NCBI GenBank assembly: GCA_029555025.1
Contig: JAKPTZ010000057.1
Span: 1 to 57,791 of the forward strand
Origin: Deltaproteobacteria bacterium
GTDB lineage: Bacteria; Myxococcota_A; UBA9042; DTJE01
Reading direction: 5' to 3'
Length of the DNA stretch: 57,791 nt
The stretch's first letter is position 1; each line of letters starts with the position of its first letter. Under the pieces are notes generated by a model, which saw nothing but the letters and a program-made list of their open reading frames with translations, did not search any database and was not told where the DNA came from. This document shows, piece after piece, positions 43,301 through 51,452 of this stretch. Position numbers and translations under genes: made by a program.

Positions 43301-43637
43301 GAACCCGGTCAAGTACTTCAACGACAAGCAGGACTACTTCGCGGATCTGTTCGCGGATACGGAACTTGTAACGTACCTGGACATGGGCGTCGAATTCATG
43401 GGTTACATCTATGTTCTTTCGTACGTCAACGACGGCTCGAACGTTAACGACTACCGGCTGGACATCTACGACCCGCAGGGCGAATTCTTGAGCCGCACAA
43501 TCGGCGTGGCGGCCCACAAGATGACGGTCGATTTCTGGAGAAACGTGTACAGCCTGAATTACCAGAGCATTGCGGGCCCAGGTGGCAGGACCGAACCTTC
43601 GGTCAGCGAATGGATTCCTTCCACCCCCAATCCGTAA
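40356..43637 (+). CDS. Very large lipoprotein with internal hydrophobic segments and NHL-like C-terminus
   Basis: The ATG at 40356 follows AAAGGGG by 6 nt; farther-upstream in-frame codons are rejected. The 1,093-residue protein has a long positively charged N-terminus, signal peptide and lipobox (MVTVGC). Residues 486-507 and 522-536 are hydrophobic (GIPLFFLAAGVGI, LVFAIIAVAGFLLAG) and could be membrane segments. The C-terminal quarter looks propeller/NHL-like (KAIAFTAEGVLLVLETLNKR). I do not recognise the family. TATAGT at 40305-40310 may be its -10. Confidence 0.8.
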   Translation: MMSRSRRRKEQGHRIRGIFLTFSMTAITMFMVTVGCGGDAGPTDTLNSDAIDTLETDTGDQPGGVVLHADLSGLDADETAWLHVGARVYPMKAHTDETRDLYLNQNGLQGTIDDEDVTHYAEGVDLPDDRVALMWVTHSPEDDRDGEHGLGLVGLHIPQVAMEKARTLRAYQGWPRYRQYLDNPMPKRNAQFVPKKLVKRDANDDPDDMLTPLDTAKALLFHHPAVTSLDPDVAALVMTHIENAVGLSELTDAISAQGRAYEHDDDYEDGWAVLVPILDEEGNRRMKSDGTPYYHYVLSDRTAEEAETAVKSLLRAAHNDLELRDKTWHVQDGTGAIDASPEPVATHTLRAAGAYDWTLDYTNSRSGLEARVEALSNNPDNGLRRVKIGLKNHWLRHLTFYVGFVKADGTRMTIPASMATSHDDKDHDIMYVGKVPPVVEIMSIPLPADWVDFTIDVPNEAQSIEIMGGGLGTGKLDYPKVANNGMIMTFVFEYGIPLFFLAAGVGIENTSWYKDLMADDDLVFAIIAVAGFLLAGENAAEIGLGGSPKAVLSRSATLVGNLILSKACSKLATYVTKKLTEAELEGAIPFVGWGLRMLSVSATLSAVAQTTAEVTSSPWVIKNGVTPTMDMQVTIFHDPDDYQFPATATKYQVIATYADKKHRILPMRALPGTTVSDPIVVEFEDVPAGGTVEVTVGFFAQNNWLAGRGSTGRVANLVPSGQDKLKLDITLEEIKVPLDQTTNYHHKQKLNYASGKYQWVAGDAPTETLSSLSCANVGSHLCSLDNITFSQRAGMFGYSWQAAGPNMAQCDTGTTDMQLHFVQNMSAKADPNIGYKTLDCGMSEKTTIVYELMGPENGTGMNFFLDTRNGNYHLRRVVADESTPMSSSGLSWGRFTQPLDDIAINDAGYVVGANWSNSKLEILTIPAQGSSDDAAPWARLLGGEGTREGLMYGPKAIAFTAEGVLLVLETLNKRIQALDIDGNPVKYFNDKQDYFADLFADTELVTYLDMGVEFMGYIYVLSYVNDGSNVNDYRLDIYDPQGEFLSRTIGVAAHKMTVDFWRNVYSLNYQSIAGPGGRTEPSVSEWIPSTPNP

Positions 43638-43666
43638 CGACGTGCCTGGTTCGACCGGAGGCGATC

Positions 43667-45826
43667 ATGAAGCGAATTATTGTGGCGGCGGCCGTGCTCC
43701 AGATTTGTGCCGGATGTGAAGGTTCTGGCGGAGTCGATGACCAGGGTGGGCTGGGCGACCTGGGCTGGCAGGAGATTTTCGGTGACATGACCGAGTATCC
43801 TGACGCCGTGCCGGGCCAGGACGTGACCCTGATGCGGCCCGAAGAGCCGCGATCACCCGGGATGGCCTATCACGAGCACTCGCTTGGAATCCTTGACGAT
43901 GAAGTCAGCCTGAACGCGGACGACACGCTGATCGTTTATCTGGAACACCGCAGATCCGGCAGCAACGACCTTATGGACTCCGGGGTCGATCCCGGGGTCG
44001 ATGAATTCGAATACAGGTACTTCGATCGACATCAGCACACTTTCTGCTGGGAAGGCGGCTCGGTGGTCAGGCCACACGCCATGAGCCTTATCAACGAATC
44101 CGGCGACACCGTCCTTGACCTGCTCGAGGGTGAGGGGTGCAAGACCGTCTGGCTTGATGAAGGCCTCTATACCAAGGTGTTCGAGCACGGTGGCGGAGAC
44201 GAGGGAGACGAACTGATTTTCGTAAGTCCACAGAGCACGGCGGACGTCGATCGGATGAAGATGATGGCCAGGCCGCCGGTTCCGAGATCGACCGGGAAGG
44301 CGTGCAACGCGATTTCCACGCTGACCGCGGGAACCGTCAACCAGTTGAAGCAGGGGCAGATTGGCATCGCGGACACATGCACCCCGACGGGCTCGACGAC
44401 CGTCTGGGTTTTCGACCAGACCTGCCAGGACTTCAAGGGAACGCCGGGCTCGCCTTCCATGGATCCCAGGGCGGTCTATGCCGGCCCCAATACGACGGCG
44501 ATCATCTACACGGCCTCATCGTTTGCCGGCCGTTCGGTTGTCGTCACGAACCCCGGAACCCAGCCGGTCTGCCTGGACAACGGCAGATTCCTGCAGGACT
44601 ACACCTGGGCCTGGGATTTCAAGCGAAGTTTCAAGGTCTGGGCAAACCCGCCCGACGTGCCCGGCGCGGGCTGCCGCGTGACGTGGGCCGGCGAGGCGGC
44701 CGACCTGCCGAAGGCCGGACCCGCGGACGGGGAACTCTGGATATTCAGCGGTCAGTACAGGGCCGGGCATGCCTGGGTGTTGAAAGGTCCGTGCGAGGAC
44801 CTTTGCAACATCAATGCCTCGATGCTGATTGGCTCAATCTGGGCCGGGCCGAACACCGTCGCCACGCTTTACCGGGATACCGTTTATCTTGGTGAAAACT
44901 GGCCGTACCAGTACGCGACCGACACGCTTTCCACCTTTTCGGCAACGGTGAAGTCGATCTATGTCGAGAGCCTTGCGTCTTACAACAACAAGACGACACT
45001 GATCAGAAACAACAACTGCGATTACTGCAACCTGATCGGCCTTCGGCTGGCAGACAACCAGAGCCTGAAAGGCGCGTCCCTGATACAGGCCAACCTGACG
45101 AATGCCAGGATTGTCGGCGCTGACCTGTCAGGCGCGGTGGCCGACGGCGCCATATTCCGCGGGGCTAACATGTCCTCGTGCAACCTGAAGGGAGCAAAGC
45201 TGTCGAACACTGTATTCGAGGGCGACGACCACACTCAGCCGGCCGACCTGAGTTATGCGTACATGCCGAACGCCCGCCTGGATCACGCCCATATGAACGG
45301 AGTCAACGCCGCCTATGCCCAGATTTACGGCGGCCAGGCGACCGTTGCCCAGGCAACCATGCAGGGCATCCAGCTTCCAAATTCAGTCCTGTGCAACATG
45401 GACTTCAGCCAGGCAACCATGAAAGGTGCCTCGCTTACGGGGGCGAACCTGATCTCGACGACGTTCCGCGGGGTCGATCTGACGGGGGCCAACCTTGTCG
45501 GCGCGCTGCTCCAGGGAACCGTGTTCGACGGCGCCACGCTTTACGGCGCCAAACTGCAGAACGCGGGAATTGCCTTTGAAGGCGGGTCACTTCAGGTTAC
45601 GCGACTGGGGGACGACAACACCCTTCAGGTGGTGACTGTCAGCTTCGACAAGACTTCACTTCCGCCGGACACGACCAATGGCGACACGTTCTGTCCCTAT
45701 GGCGGACAAAGCTTCGAAGGTCTTCCCGGATGCGACACGACTGCGGAACTTACATCGATGGATCCGCCAAAGCCCCCGACCTGCATACCGAGCGCCACTC
45801 AATTCTGCGACCGCACAAGAAAGTAG
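43667..45826 (+). CDS. Pentapeptide-repeat lipoprotein with beta-gamma-crystallin-like domains
   Basis: The ATG at 43667 follows CGGAGG by 5 nt. The 719-residue lipoprotein (lipobox QICAGC) has an N-terminal module, then around 235-430 two sandwich-like regions (SSFAGRSVVVTN, YLGENWPYQY) reminiscent of beta-gamma-crystallin/Greek-key calcium binders. From about 454 to 640 comes a pentapeptide-repeat helix of A(D/N)LxG type (GASLIQANLTNARIVGADLS). Such quadrilateral beta-helices are rigid rods or DNA mimics; outside the cell a structural or adhesive role is likelier. Starts 29 nt after the previous gene. Confidence 0.85.
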   Translation: MKRIIVAAAVLQICAGCEGSGGVDDQGGLGDLGWQEIFGDMTEYPDAVPGQDVTLMRPEEPRSPGMAYHEHSLGILDDEVSLNADDTLIVYLEHRRSGSNDLMDSGVDPGVDEFEYRYFDRHQHTFCWEGGSVVRPHAMSLINESGDTVLDLLEGEGCKTVWLDEGLYTKVFEHGGGDEGDELIFVSPQSTADVDRMKMMARPPVPRSTGKACNAISTLTAGTVNQLKQGQIGIADTCTPTGSTTVWVFDQTCQDFKGTPGSPSMDPRAVYAGPNTTAIIYTASSFAGRSVVVTNPGTQPVCLDNGRFLQDYTWAWDFKRSFKVWANPPDVPGAGCRVTWAGEAADLPKAGPADGELWIFSGQYRAGHAWVLKGPCEDLCNINASMLIGSIWAGPNTVATLYRDTVYLGENWPYQYATDTLSTFSATVKSIYVESLASYNNKTTLIRNNNCDYCNLIGLRLADNQSLKGASLIQANLTNARIVGADLSGAVADGAIFRGANMSSCNLKGAKLSNTVFEGDDHTQPADLSYAYMPNARLDHAHMNGVNAAYAQIYGGQATVAQATMQGIQLPNSVLCNMDFSQATMKGASLTGANLISTTFRGVDLTGANLVGALLQGTVFDGATLYGAKLQNAGIAFEGGSLQVTRLGDDNTLQVVTVSFDKTSLPPDTTNGDTFCPYGGQSFEGLPGCDTTAELTSMDPPKPPTCIPSATQFCDRTRK

Positions 45827-45832
45827 GCAGGT

Positions 45833-47887
45833 TCAATGTGTCTTCGCGCAGCGGAAGCCGGTCTCGACTCCGTCGATGCTGGCCGCGGCCTCGCCACGTG
45901 CCGCGCTTCGCAGCCACGCGGCGTCGTGAACGGCATAATGTCCGCCCCTGGTAACCCGTGTCGAGCCTGCATCAGGCCCGTGTGGATTCAAAGGCGGACT
46001 GCTGGAGTAATAATTTGGGTCATACCAGTCAAAAACCCATTCCTGCACGTTACCTGACATGTCACAGGCGCCGAATGGACTGTCACCCGCCGGCGACCTG
46101 GAACAGGGGATTGCCGGAACCCCGGTTCCGCAACCGGGGGTGGTCGATTCAAGCATGACGGCGAGCCCGCATGAGGGGGCGCCGTTTCCCCAGGGATAAA
46201 GACGTTCATCGGTTCCCCTGGCCGCCAGTTCCCATTCGGCCTCGGTTGGAAGCCGCTTGCCGACCCACGAACAGTATGACTGCGCCTGTTCCCAGGTAAC
46301 GCAATTGATCGGGTACTGCTCCCGTCCAGAATGGCCCCACTGGCACAGGCCCTCGGTTCTGGTCGCGGAACACGCGCCGGCGCCGACGCACAGGGCATAC
46401 GCCGCGACCGTGACCTCGGTCCGGTCGATGAAGAATCCCGATATGGTCACGTAATGGCGCGGGTTTTCGCCGGGACGGCAGGCCGGGTCGGTCGCGGGAT
46501 CGCACCCCATGTAGAACATGCTGAACGGAACCTGCACCATGCCGTCCGGGACGCAGATGCCGGAAGAACCACACGAATACCCAAGGGCGCAGGTTCCGCA
46601 GGATCCGCCGCAGCCGTCACCGCCACACTCGCGCCCGGTGCAGTCCGGACGACACAGCCCTTCGTCGATCAAGCCGTCGCAGTCGTCATCGATGTCGTTA
46701 AGAATCTCGATGGACGACTTGTAAAGGGAATCGCAGGTCAATCCAAGCTGATCTGGTGAACAGACGACGGTGCCCCCCGCGCACGCGCCGACTCCGCAGG
46801 CTGCGCCCTTGGCAAGCTGGCTACCGTCAACTTCCGTGAACAGGAATCCCTGATCGGTCATGCCGTCGCAATCGTTGTCCTTCCCGTCGCACGTCTCGAC
46901 AACGGCCCCCTGCATCGGTTCGCAGTTGCCCGGATTTCCATCCACGCAATTCAATACGTCGTGCTGACATTCCCCCAGCCCGCATGGCGAGCTTCCCAGG
47001 AACTCATCGGTCAAACCGTCGCAATCGTTATCCACATCGTCGCAAATCTCGGCCGCCGGTATTGCGGCGCCGCACGGAGCAAATCCAGTCAGGGTACACT
47101 CCGCAACCCCTTCACACGTCCCATGGATGTTGGCCCTGGTGCACGACGTGTCCGCCCCGGACTGCAGGACGCCGCACTCGCACGGCTGTCCGTCGCCACC
47201 GGCCCAGTAACATGCCTTGTTTCCAGAATCATCGGAGTCAAGACATTCATAACCGTCCGGGCACCCGGAGTCTTCCAGGCATGGAATCAGGCAGAATGAC
47301 CCCGCCAGGCCGGACGGATCGGAAACCGGGATGCATGAAGCGACGGGCTGGTATCCTTCGGCGGCGCAGTCGGAATCAACGCGGCACGGCCTGCAGATGG
47401 TGGGGCTGAAGCCCGGATCGGCTGAATCGGATTGGACATCATACATAACGGAATCGTCCGTCACGTCCTGATCCGCAATTGCGTCACCATCACCGCCATC
47501 ACTCAAATCCCCGGCCTTCACGTCGTCTGCATCGGTGTCGGAACCATCATCGGCCAGCCCGGAATCATCGACGTCACCAACATCACTGCCGGCATCGATC
47601 TCGAAGTCCACCGCATCGTCGCCAGGATCTGTCTGCAGATCCTCCTGCGCAATATCAGACGCGTCGGCAGAATCAGGAACGGCATCAGGGACTTGAATCG
47701 AATCCGGCCTGGCGTCGTCCTCGGAGTCCGGCGGAATAAGGCTGTCCGGGGGCGCGTCCGATTCAGCGACGGAATCCTGGATTTCCTCGATCGAATCGTT
47801 GACTGGGATCCCGCCGCCGCAGCCGGCCCAGATCAGAGTCGCGCAAAACGACGCAAGGACAATCATCCGATTGCGAATACCGATCAT
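45833..47887 (-). CDS. Lipoprotein with MopE-like motifs and FGE-sulfatase-fold domain
   Basis: The ATG at 47887 follows GGAGAG. The 684-residue lipoprotein (lipobox IWAGC) has a long Asp-rich stalk, Cys modules, and three DNDCDG/DDDCDG motifs (about residues 280-415). From about 446 a formylglycine-generating-enzyme-type fold follows (FFIDRTEVTVAAY, RLPTEAEWELAARG, MSGNVQEWVFDW, VETGFRC). The conserved catalytic Cys pair of true FGE is not seen in the VTRGGHYAVHDAAW region, so sulfatase maturation is doubtful. It converges with the 43667 gene, 6 bases between stops. Confidence 0.85.
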   Translation of the reverse strand: MIGIRNRMIVLASFCATLIWAGCGGGIPVNDSIEEIQDSVAESDAPPDSLIPPDSEDDARPDSIQVPDAVPDSADASDIAQEDLQTDPGDDAVDFEIDAGSDVGDVDDSGLADDGSDTDADDVKAGDLSDGGDGDAIADQDVTDDSVMYDVQSDSADPGFSPTICRPCRVDSDCAAEGYQPVASCIPVSDPSGLAGSFCLIPCLEDSGCPDGYECLDSDDSGNKACYWAGGDGQPCECGVLQSGADTSCTRANIHGTCEGVAECTLTGFAPCGAAIPAAEICDDVDNDCDGLTDEFLGSSPCGLGECQHDVLNCVDGNPGNCEPMQGAVVETCDGKDNDCDGMTDQGFLFTEVDGSQLAKGAACGVGACAGGTVVCSPDQLGLTCDSLYKSSIEILNDIDDDCDGLIDEGLCRPDCTGRECGGDGCGGSCGTCALGYSCGSSGICVPDGMVQVPFSMFYMGCDPATDPACRPGENPRHYVTISGFFIDRTEVTVAAYALCVGAGACSATRTEGLCQWGHSGREQYPINCVTWEQAQSYCSWVGKRLPTEAEWELAARGTDERLYPWGNGAPSCGLAVMLESTTPGCGTGVPAIPCSRSPAGDSPFGACDMSGNVQEWVFDWYDPNYYSSSPPLNPHGPDAGSTRVTRGGHYAVHDAAWLRSAARGEAAASIDGVETGFRCAKTH

Positions 47888-47918
47888 GGAGCTCTCCAAT
47901 GCAGTAGTCCATCTGGGG

Positions 47919-47946
47919 ACTATACTCCGGACGCCGGGACTGTCAA
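47919..47946 (-). promoter_or_regulatory. Strong sigma70-type promoter for the FGE-fold lipoprotein gene
   Basis: On the minus strand, TTGACA (47946-47941), a 16-bp spacer and TATAGT (47924-47919), about 30 bases before the ATG at 47887. Confidence 0.6.
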
Positions 47947-47953
47947 AATCAGT

Positions 47954-47972
47954 CCGATGAGAGTCTCATCGG
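47954..47972. terminator. Perfect inverted repeat: terminator or operator
   Basis: CCGATGAGAGTCTCATCGG has 9-bp arms around one central base. It lies 48-66 bases after the stop of the EEP gene at 48020 and about 8 bases upstream of the TTGACA of the next gene. On the minus strand only TTTT follows at a distance, so it may be a weak terminator of the long upstream operon or a regulator site for the promoter. Confidence 0.45.
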
Positions 47973-48019
47973 CCAATAACCTCGCAATTCCGTTGTCCCT
48001 GGCAATGGCAGGCTCGCTT

Positions 48020-48868
48020 CTACAAGACGCGCCAGGCAACCCTGGCAAGCACCGGCAGGTGATCGGAAAGCTGGTTACCGTCTGCATCAACGAATTCTTC
48101 GGGAATGGACCACTCAACCGGTTCAAGTTCCAGATCGGGACAACTGCGGAACATTATTCGATCGATTCTCTCGTCGCCGCATTCAAGGAACCGGCACGAA
48201 TCGACAAGGCCGGTGGCGGCCAGGAAATCGTCAAGTGTCTGAAGGTCCTCGGGACGGGTGGCCTTCAGGTTGGTGTCGCCGGCCAGCAGGACCGCCACAC
48301 CTTCCGAATTCAGGGCAATGAACGACGCAAGCTGCGCTGACTGGGCCCTGCGGGCGGCGATGTCCTCTTCCGAGCCGCTGGCGTCCATGTGCAGGTTGTA
48401 AACGTCGATGGCGATGCCGGGTTCGACCTCGAGACGCGCGTAAAGGAATCCCTTTGTCGTCATGCAGTCGCCGCCGCTGTCGATAAGGCCGTTGCACTGC
48501 TCCCAGGCGACGCGGGTGAACTCGCCCGACGGGTATGCCGAAAACGTGTTCAGGCCGTCACCCATCTTGTCCCAGTCCGGGGTCTCCCACATCGGAGGTG
48601 ACTTGTGGGGGTGCGTCGTTCCGGCGTCCAGATCCGCGTGATACCAGAAGTCTTCCTGGACAAGAACCAGGTCATACGCGTTCAGCAGGGGCGCAATCCT
48701 CGGCATGTTCGCAACGGGATCCGAACCGGAAAGCTCGGCGGGAAGTCCCGCCACATTGTACGTCAGGACGCCGATTTCACCGGATGGAGCCGCCTCGCCG
48801 CCGCAGGCGCACAACAGGATCAGGACAACCGATGCAGGCCGGTTCCAGAATTGCGCAACTGACTTCAT
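48020..48868 (-). CDS. EEP-family (sphingomyelinase-like) lipoprotein
   Basis: The ATG at 48868 follows AAGGTG. The 282-residue lipoprotein has a signal peptide ending LILLCAC and little stalk. The EEP core reads VLTYNVAGLP, LVLVQEDFW, DVYNLHMDA, LLAGDTNLK (Asn retained) and NQLSDHLPVLARV. The layout KGFLYARLEVEPGIAIDVYN with LHMDA resembles neutral sphingomyelinase-type members, but nuclease or other phosphodiesterase activity cannot be excluded. Last gene of a co-directional run, 10 nt after the DUF3108-like gene. Confidence 0.85.
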   Translation of the reverse strand: MKSVAQFWNRPASVVLILLCACGGEAAPSGEIGVLTYNVAGLPAELSGSDPVANMPRIAPLLNAYDLVLVQEDFWYHADLDAGTTHPHKSPPMWETPDWDKMGDGLNTFSAYPSGEFTRVAWEQCNGLIDSGGDCMTTKGFLYARLEVEPGIAIDVYNLHMDASGSEEDIAARRAQSAQLASFIALNSEGVAVLLAGDTNLKATRPEDLQTLDDFLAATGLVDSCRFLECGDERIDRIMFRSCPDLELEPVEWSIPEEFVDADGNQLSDHLPVLARVAWRVL

Positions 48869-48878
48869 CAAGTCACCT

Positions 48879-49691
48879 TCAGGGAGTCGCAACCGGGGCC
48901 GGGGGCGGAAGGGGCTTGATCCACTCGGCCGGACTGAACTTCAACAGGACATTCACGGTCTTTCCGGACGTGATGCCGGCTTCCTTGCCGTCATACCGCA
49001 CGAAAAGGTGGGGCTTGTCCTTCGTGAACCACATGAACATCTTCGGGGCGATTGGGCCCAGGGCGCCCTTCAGCTTCATCTCCAGCTTATATGTGTCGAA
49101 CGTGCCCATCGGCGTGGTCACCTTTTCTTCACCGCGCAGGATGATGTACGCGGGAAGAACCTGCCCGTTCGTCAGCACAAAATCCCCGTCAATCCTGGCG
49201 CCGGGGCCCTGTTCGAACGGAAATCCGCGCAGCATGAAATACATGGCGTCCGACGAGAATGCCGTTGAACCCAGTTCGACAGACTTGCTTTCCTTCTTGC
49301 CGCCGGCGCGATCCTGGTAGTTGTAGTGAACCTTTCCACCCGCCCAGTCGTACGTCAGCTTCCAGCTTTCCTGCTCGGCGCCGGTGGAATCCTTTGACCA
49401 GGACAATGTCCGCAGGCTGCTTCCATTAAGTTCCATCACCGAATTCTCGGTCCATTCGATCCGCTTCGCACCCGACTTGTTGTTGTCGCCCTTTGCGGAA
49501 AAGACCACCTTGCCTCCATCACGTTTGACGTTCCAGGAATAGTTGTACAGGGCCTCCGTCTTCTTTTCGAAGCGGGTCATCTGCACACCGCTTTCCTGCG
49601 GGGCAATTTCAATGGGGCCAAGCTCGGCCGCAAGTGCCGCCGCCGGCAGCGCGACCGCAAGAACTGACACCAGACATGCAATCCTGTTCAC
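48879..49691 (-). CDS. DUF3108-like secreted protein
   Basis: The start is GTG at 49691, preceded by an AGGTGG site and overlapping the upstream stop as GTGA. The 270-residue protein has a signal peptide (LAVALPAAALAAE) and a beta-rich lipocalin-like body; VTTPMGTFDTYKLEMKLKG with a terminal beta-hairpin is the DUF3108 pattern. Members are periplasmic and of unknown role, possibly lipid or envelope related. Translationally coupled to the flavodoxin gene. Confidence 0.75.
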   Translation of the reverse strand: MNRIACLVSVLAVALPAAALAAELGPIEIAPQESGVQMTRFEKKTEALYNYSWNVKRDGGKVVFSAKGDNNKSGAKRIEWTENSVMELNGSSLRTLSWSKDSTGAEQESWKLTYDWAGGKVHYNYQDRAGGKKESKSVELGSTAFSSDAMYFMLRGFPFEQGPGARIDGDFVLTNGQVLPAYIILRGEEKVTTPMGTFDTYKLEMKLKGALGPIAPKMFMWFTKDKPHLFVRYDGKEAGITSGKTVNVLLKFSPAEWIKPLPPPAPVATP

Positions 49692-50266
49692 ATTTCCACC
49701 TGCAGCGACGAATCCCCCTCCGCGACGGGGTCCGCCTGATTTTCGGGTACATCATCCATGGAAATCGCCAGGCCAAGCCGCGGCGCGACCACGGACACCC
49801 ACGAATCGACAGCGTCGAAATCCCGGAAATCACCCCTTGGCGTCTTCATCATCTTCAAGATGATCCGCTCGAACAACGGGAATTTTTCCGGCACAAACCA
49901 ACCTGGAAACAGCCCGACCCCGACCGGCTTCAGGTCAAGACGATCGAAGACAGGCTGTGTGAAGGCAAGGACTTCCGGCGCCTTCTTCTGGCCATCCCTC
50001 ATCATGAGGCAGACCGTGAACATCGCGTGCGGAATTGCCCTGACGGCGGCCGCATGCTTCTCAATCCACCTGATCGCGGGGCCGTGCCACTTGCCGGCCC
50101 GCACACCGGAACCGACAATCACCGCATCGAACCCGGCAGGGGCCGGAGCCGACTCGACCGGAATCACCTTGACCTCCGCCCCGCCCTGTCGAAGCGCCGT
50201 GCCGATACGACGAGCCACATCCTCGGTACACCCGGAATGCGTTGCATAAACGACCAGAATCTTCAT
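49688..50266 (-). CDS. Flavodoxin-domain protein (HemG-like)
   Basis: The ATG at 50266 gives 192 residues starting MKILVVYATHSGCTEDVA, the FMN phosphate loop of flavodoxins. VIVGSGVRAGKWHGPAIRWI resembles the menaquinone-dependent protoporphyrinogen oxidase/flavodoxin group. It could be an electron carrier for the redox genes upstream (46 nt away). No haem-synthesis genes are nearby, so HemG function is uncertain. Its stop overlaps the next start by 4 nt. Confidence 0.82.
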   Translation of the reverse strand: MKILVVYATHSGCTEDVARRIGTALRQGGAEVKVIPVESAPAPAGFDAVIVGSGVRAGKWHGPAIRWIEKHAAAVRAIPHAMFTVCLMMRDGQKKAPEVLAFTQPVFDRLDLKPVGVGLFPGWFVPEKFPLFERIILKMMKTPRGDFRDFDAVDSWVSVVAPRLGLAISMDDVPENQADPVAEGDSSLQVEM

Positions 50267-50312
50267 CGCCGCCCCCGCAAAACAAGCCGCATGAAGGATA
50301 CCACCGGAAGAA

Positions 50313-51440
50313 TCATTTCTGACGAAGGAAATAATTGAACAAGGCAAGCGGACGATAAACGGCATGGGCAAACTTCGAGAAGGCGAACAGCAGCACCAGT
50401 TCCATTGAGACGATGGTGTGAATAATGAAGATCGCCGCGTTCAGGTCGTTTTCAAGGTGCGCCATGACCGCGACTTCCATCCAGAAACCTGTCAGGCCGG
50501 CCGCAAAAAGCGCCCCGAGCAGGGCCCAGTCGGCCAGGGTCGAATTGCGGTACTGCCGGGCGACACCCTTTATCCGGTAAATGATCGCCAGCGTCGCGCC
50601 CCACATCATGGCGATGCCGGCAACCGTGCCCAGTATCCTGCTTGGCCACCAGGTCGTCGTCGCGGGATCCTTCAGCAGGAAGTCCAGGATGGTCGCGAAA
50701 AGCAGGCCGATGAAGCCCCACATGATGCTCCAGTGGACGAACCACGGCTGGAAGGGCCACTTCCTGTCCTTGAAATACGGCTCCTCGTCGTCCTGGCACT
50801 TGCGGTAACGCCTCATTGTCAGCAGTTCGGCCCTGACGTTGTGAATTGCGCTGACGATTGCCTTTCGCGGATTCTCCAGCTTCGGCATTCCGGCAAACAG
50901 GCGACGCCCCATCAGAATCATTCCCAGCAGGGCCGACAGGCCCATGAACGTGAAGATGACCATCCCCATGTCGTGGATGACTGAAAATGAAAGGTGGTCA
51001 AAAATCCAGCGTTTCAGCACGTTATCCGGATCGACGCGATCCGAAACCATCATCATGAAAGTGCCCATGACGACGGCCAGCAGCACCGTGAACACGACTG
51101 CAAACGGGCTGTTCGTAAAAAGCAGGCGCGTCAGGCCGGTCGGCTCGTGATGGGCGATGGCGAACTTGCGCGCGGCGGCCATGAAGTCCCCGGGTCCGGC
51201 ATCGCGCGGACACGCGGCACTGCACTCGCCGCAGGCATAACAGAGCCATGGTTCCCGGGCCGAAAGAATCTCGTCCTTCATGCCAAGCGAGCCGTAACGC
51301 AGGAAGATTCGAGGATAATTGGCATCCTTCGCCGTCAGGCTGCAAACCGCCGTGCAGTTTCCGCAGTTATAGCAGGCCGGAAAGTCTTTCGCGCCGTACT
51401 TCTTCAGTTTCCCGGCCAGTGTCGGATCAATCTTTGCCAT
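50313..51440 (-). CDS. QmoC/HdrE-HdrC-like membrane subunit
   Basis: A 375-residue protein. The N-terminal HdrC-type domain has two [4Fe-4S] motifs (CYNCGNCTAVC, CYACGECSAACP). From about residue 108 there are five or six hydrophobic segments with histidines (IHDMGMVIFTFMG, IHTIVSMELVLL), as in NarI-type cytochrome b of QmoC. In sulfate reducers QmoC links a quinone pool to HdrA-like subunits. It lies 12 nt after the winged-helix HdrA gene, so it probably anchors these flavoproteins to the membrane and to menaquinone. Confidence 0.88.
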   Translation of the reverse strand: MAKIDPTLAGKLKKYGAKDFPACYNCGNCTAVCSLTAKDANYPRIFLRYGSLGMKDEILSAREPWLCYACGECSAACPRDAGPGDFMAAARKFAIAHHEPTGLTRLLFTNSPFAVVFTVLLAVVMGTFMMMVSDRVDPDNVLKRWIFDHLSFSVIHDMGMVIFTFMGLSALLGMILMGRRLFAGMPKLENPRKAIVSAIHNVRAELLTMRRYRKCQDDEEPYFKDRKWPFQPWFVHWSIMWGFIGLLFATILDFLLKDPATTTWWPSRILGTVAGIAMMWGATLAIIYRIKGVARQYRNSTLADWALLGALFAAGLTGFWMEVAVMAHLENDLNAAIFIIHTIVSMELVLLFAFSKFAHAVYRPLALFNYFLRQK

Positions 51441-51452
51441 CCCGGGCCCCCG

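Noticed and set aside
45833-46550. Sulfatase-maturing enzyme
   Set aside because: The FGE-type fold is present but the catalytic Cys pair is not seen and no sulfatase gene is in the window.
49688-50266. Confident hemG assignment
   Set aside because: The flavodoxin domain is clear, but nothing else in the context supports haem synthesis, so only the domain is named.
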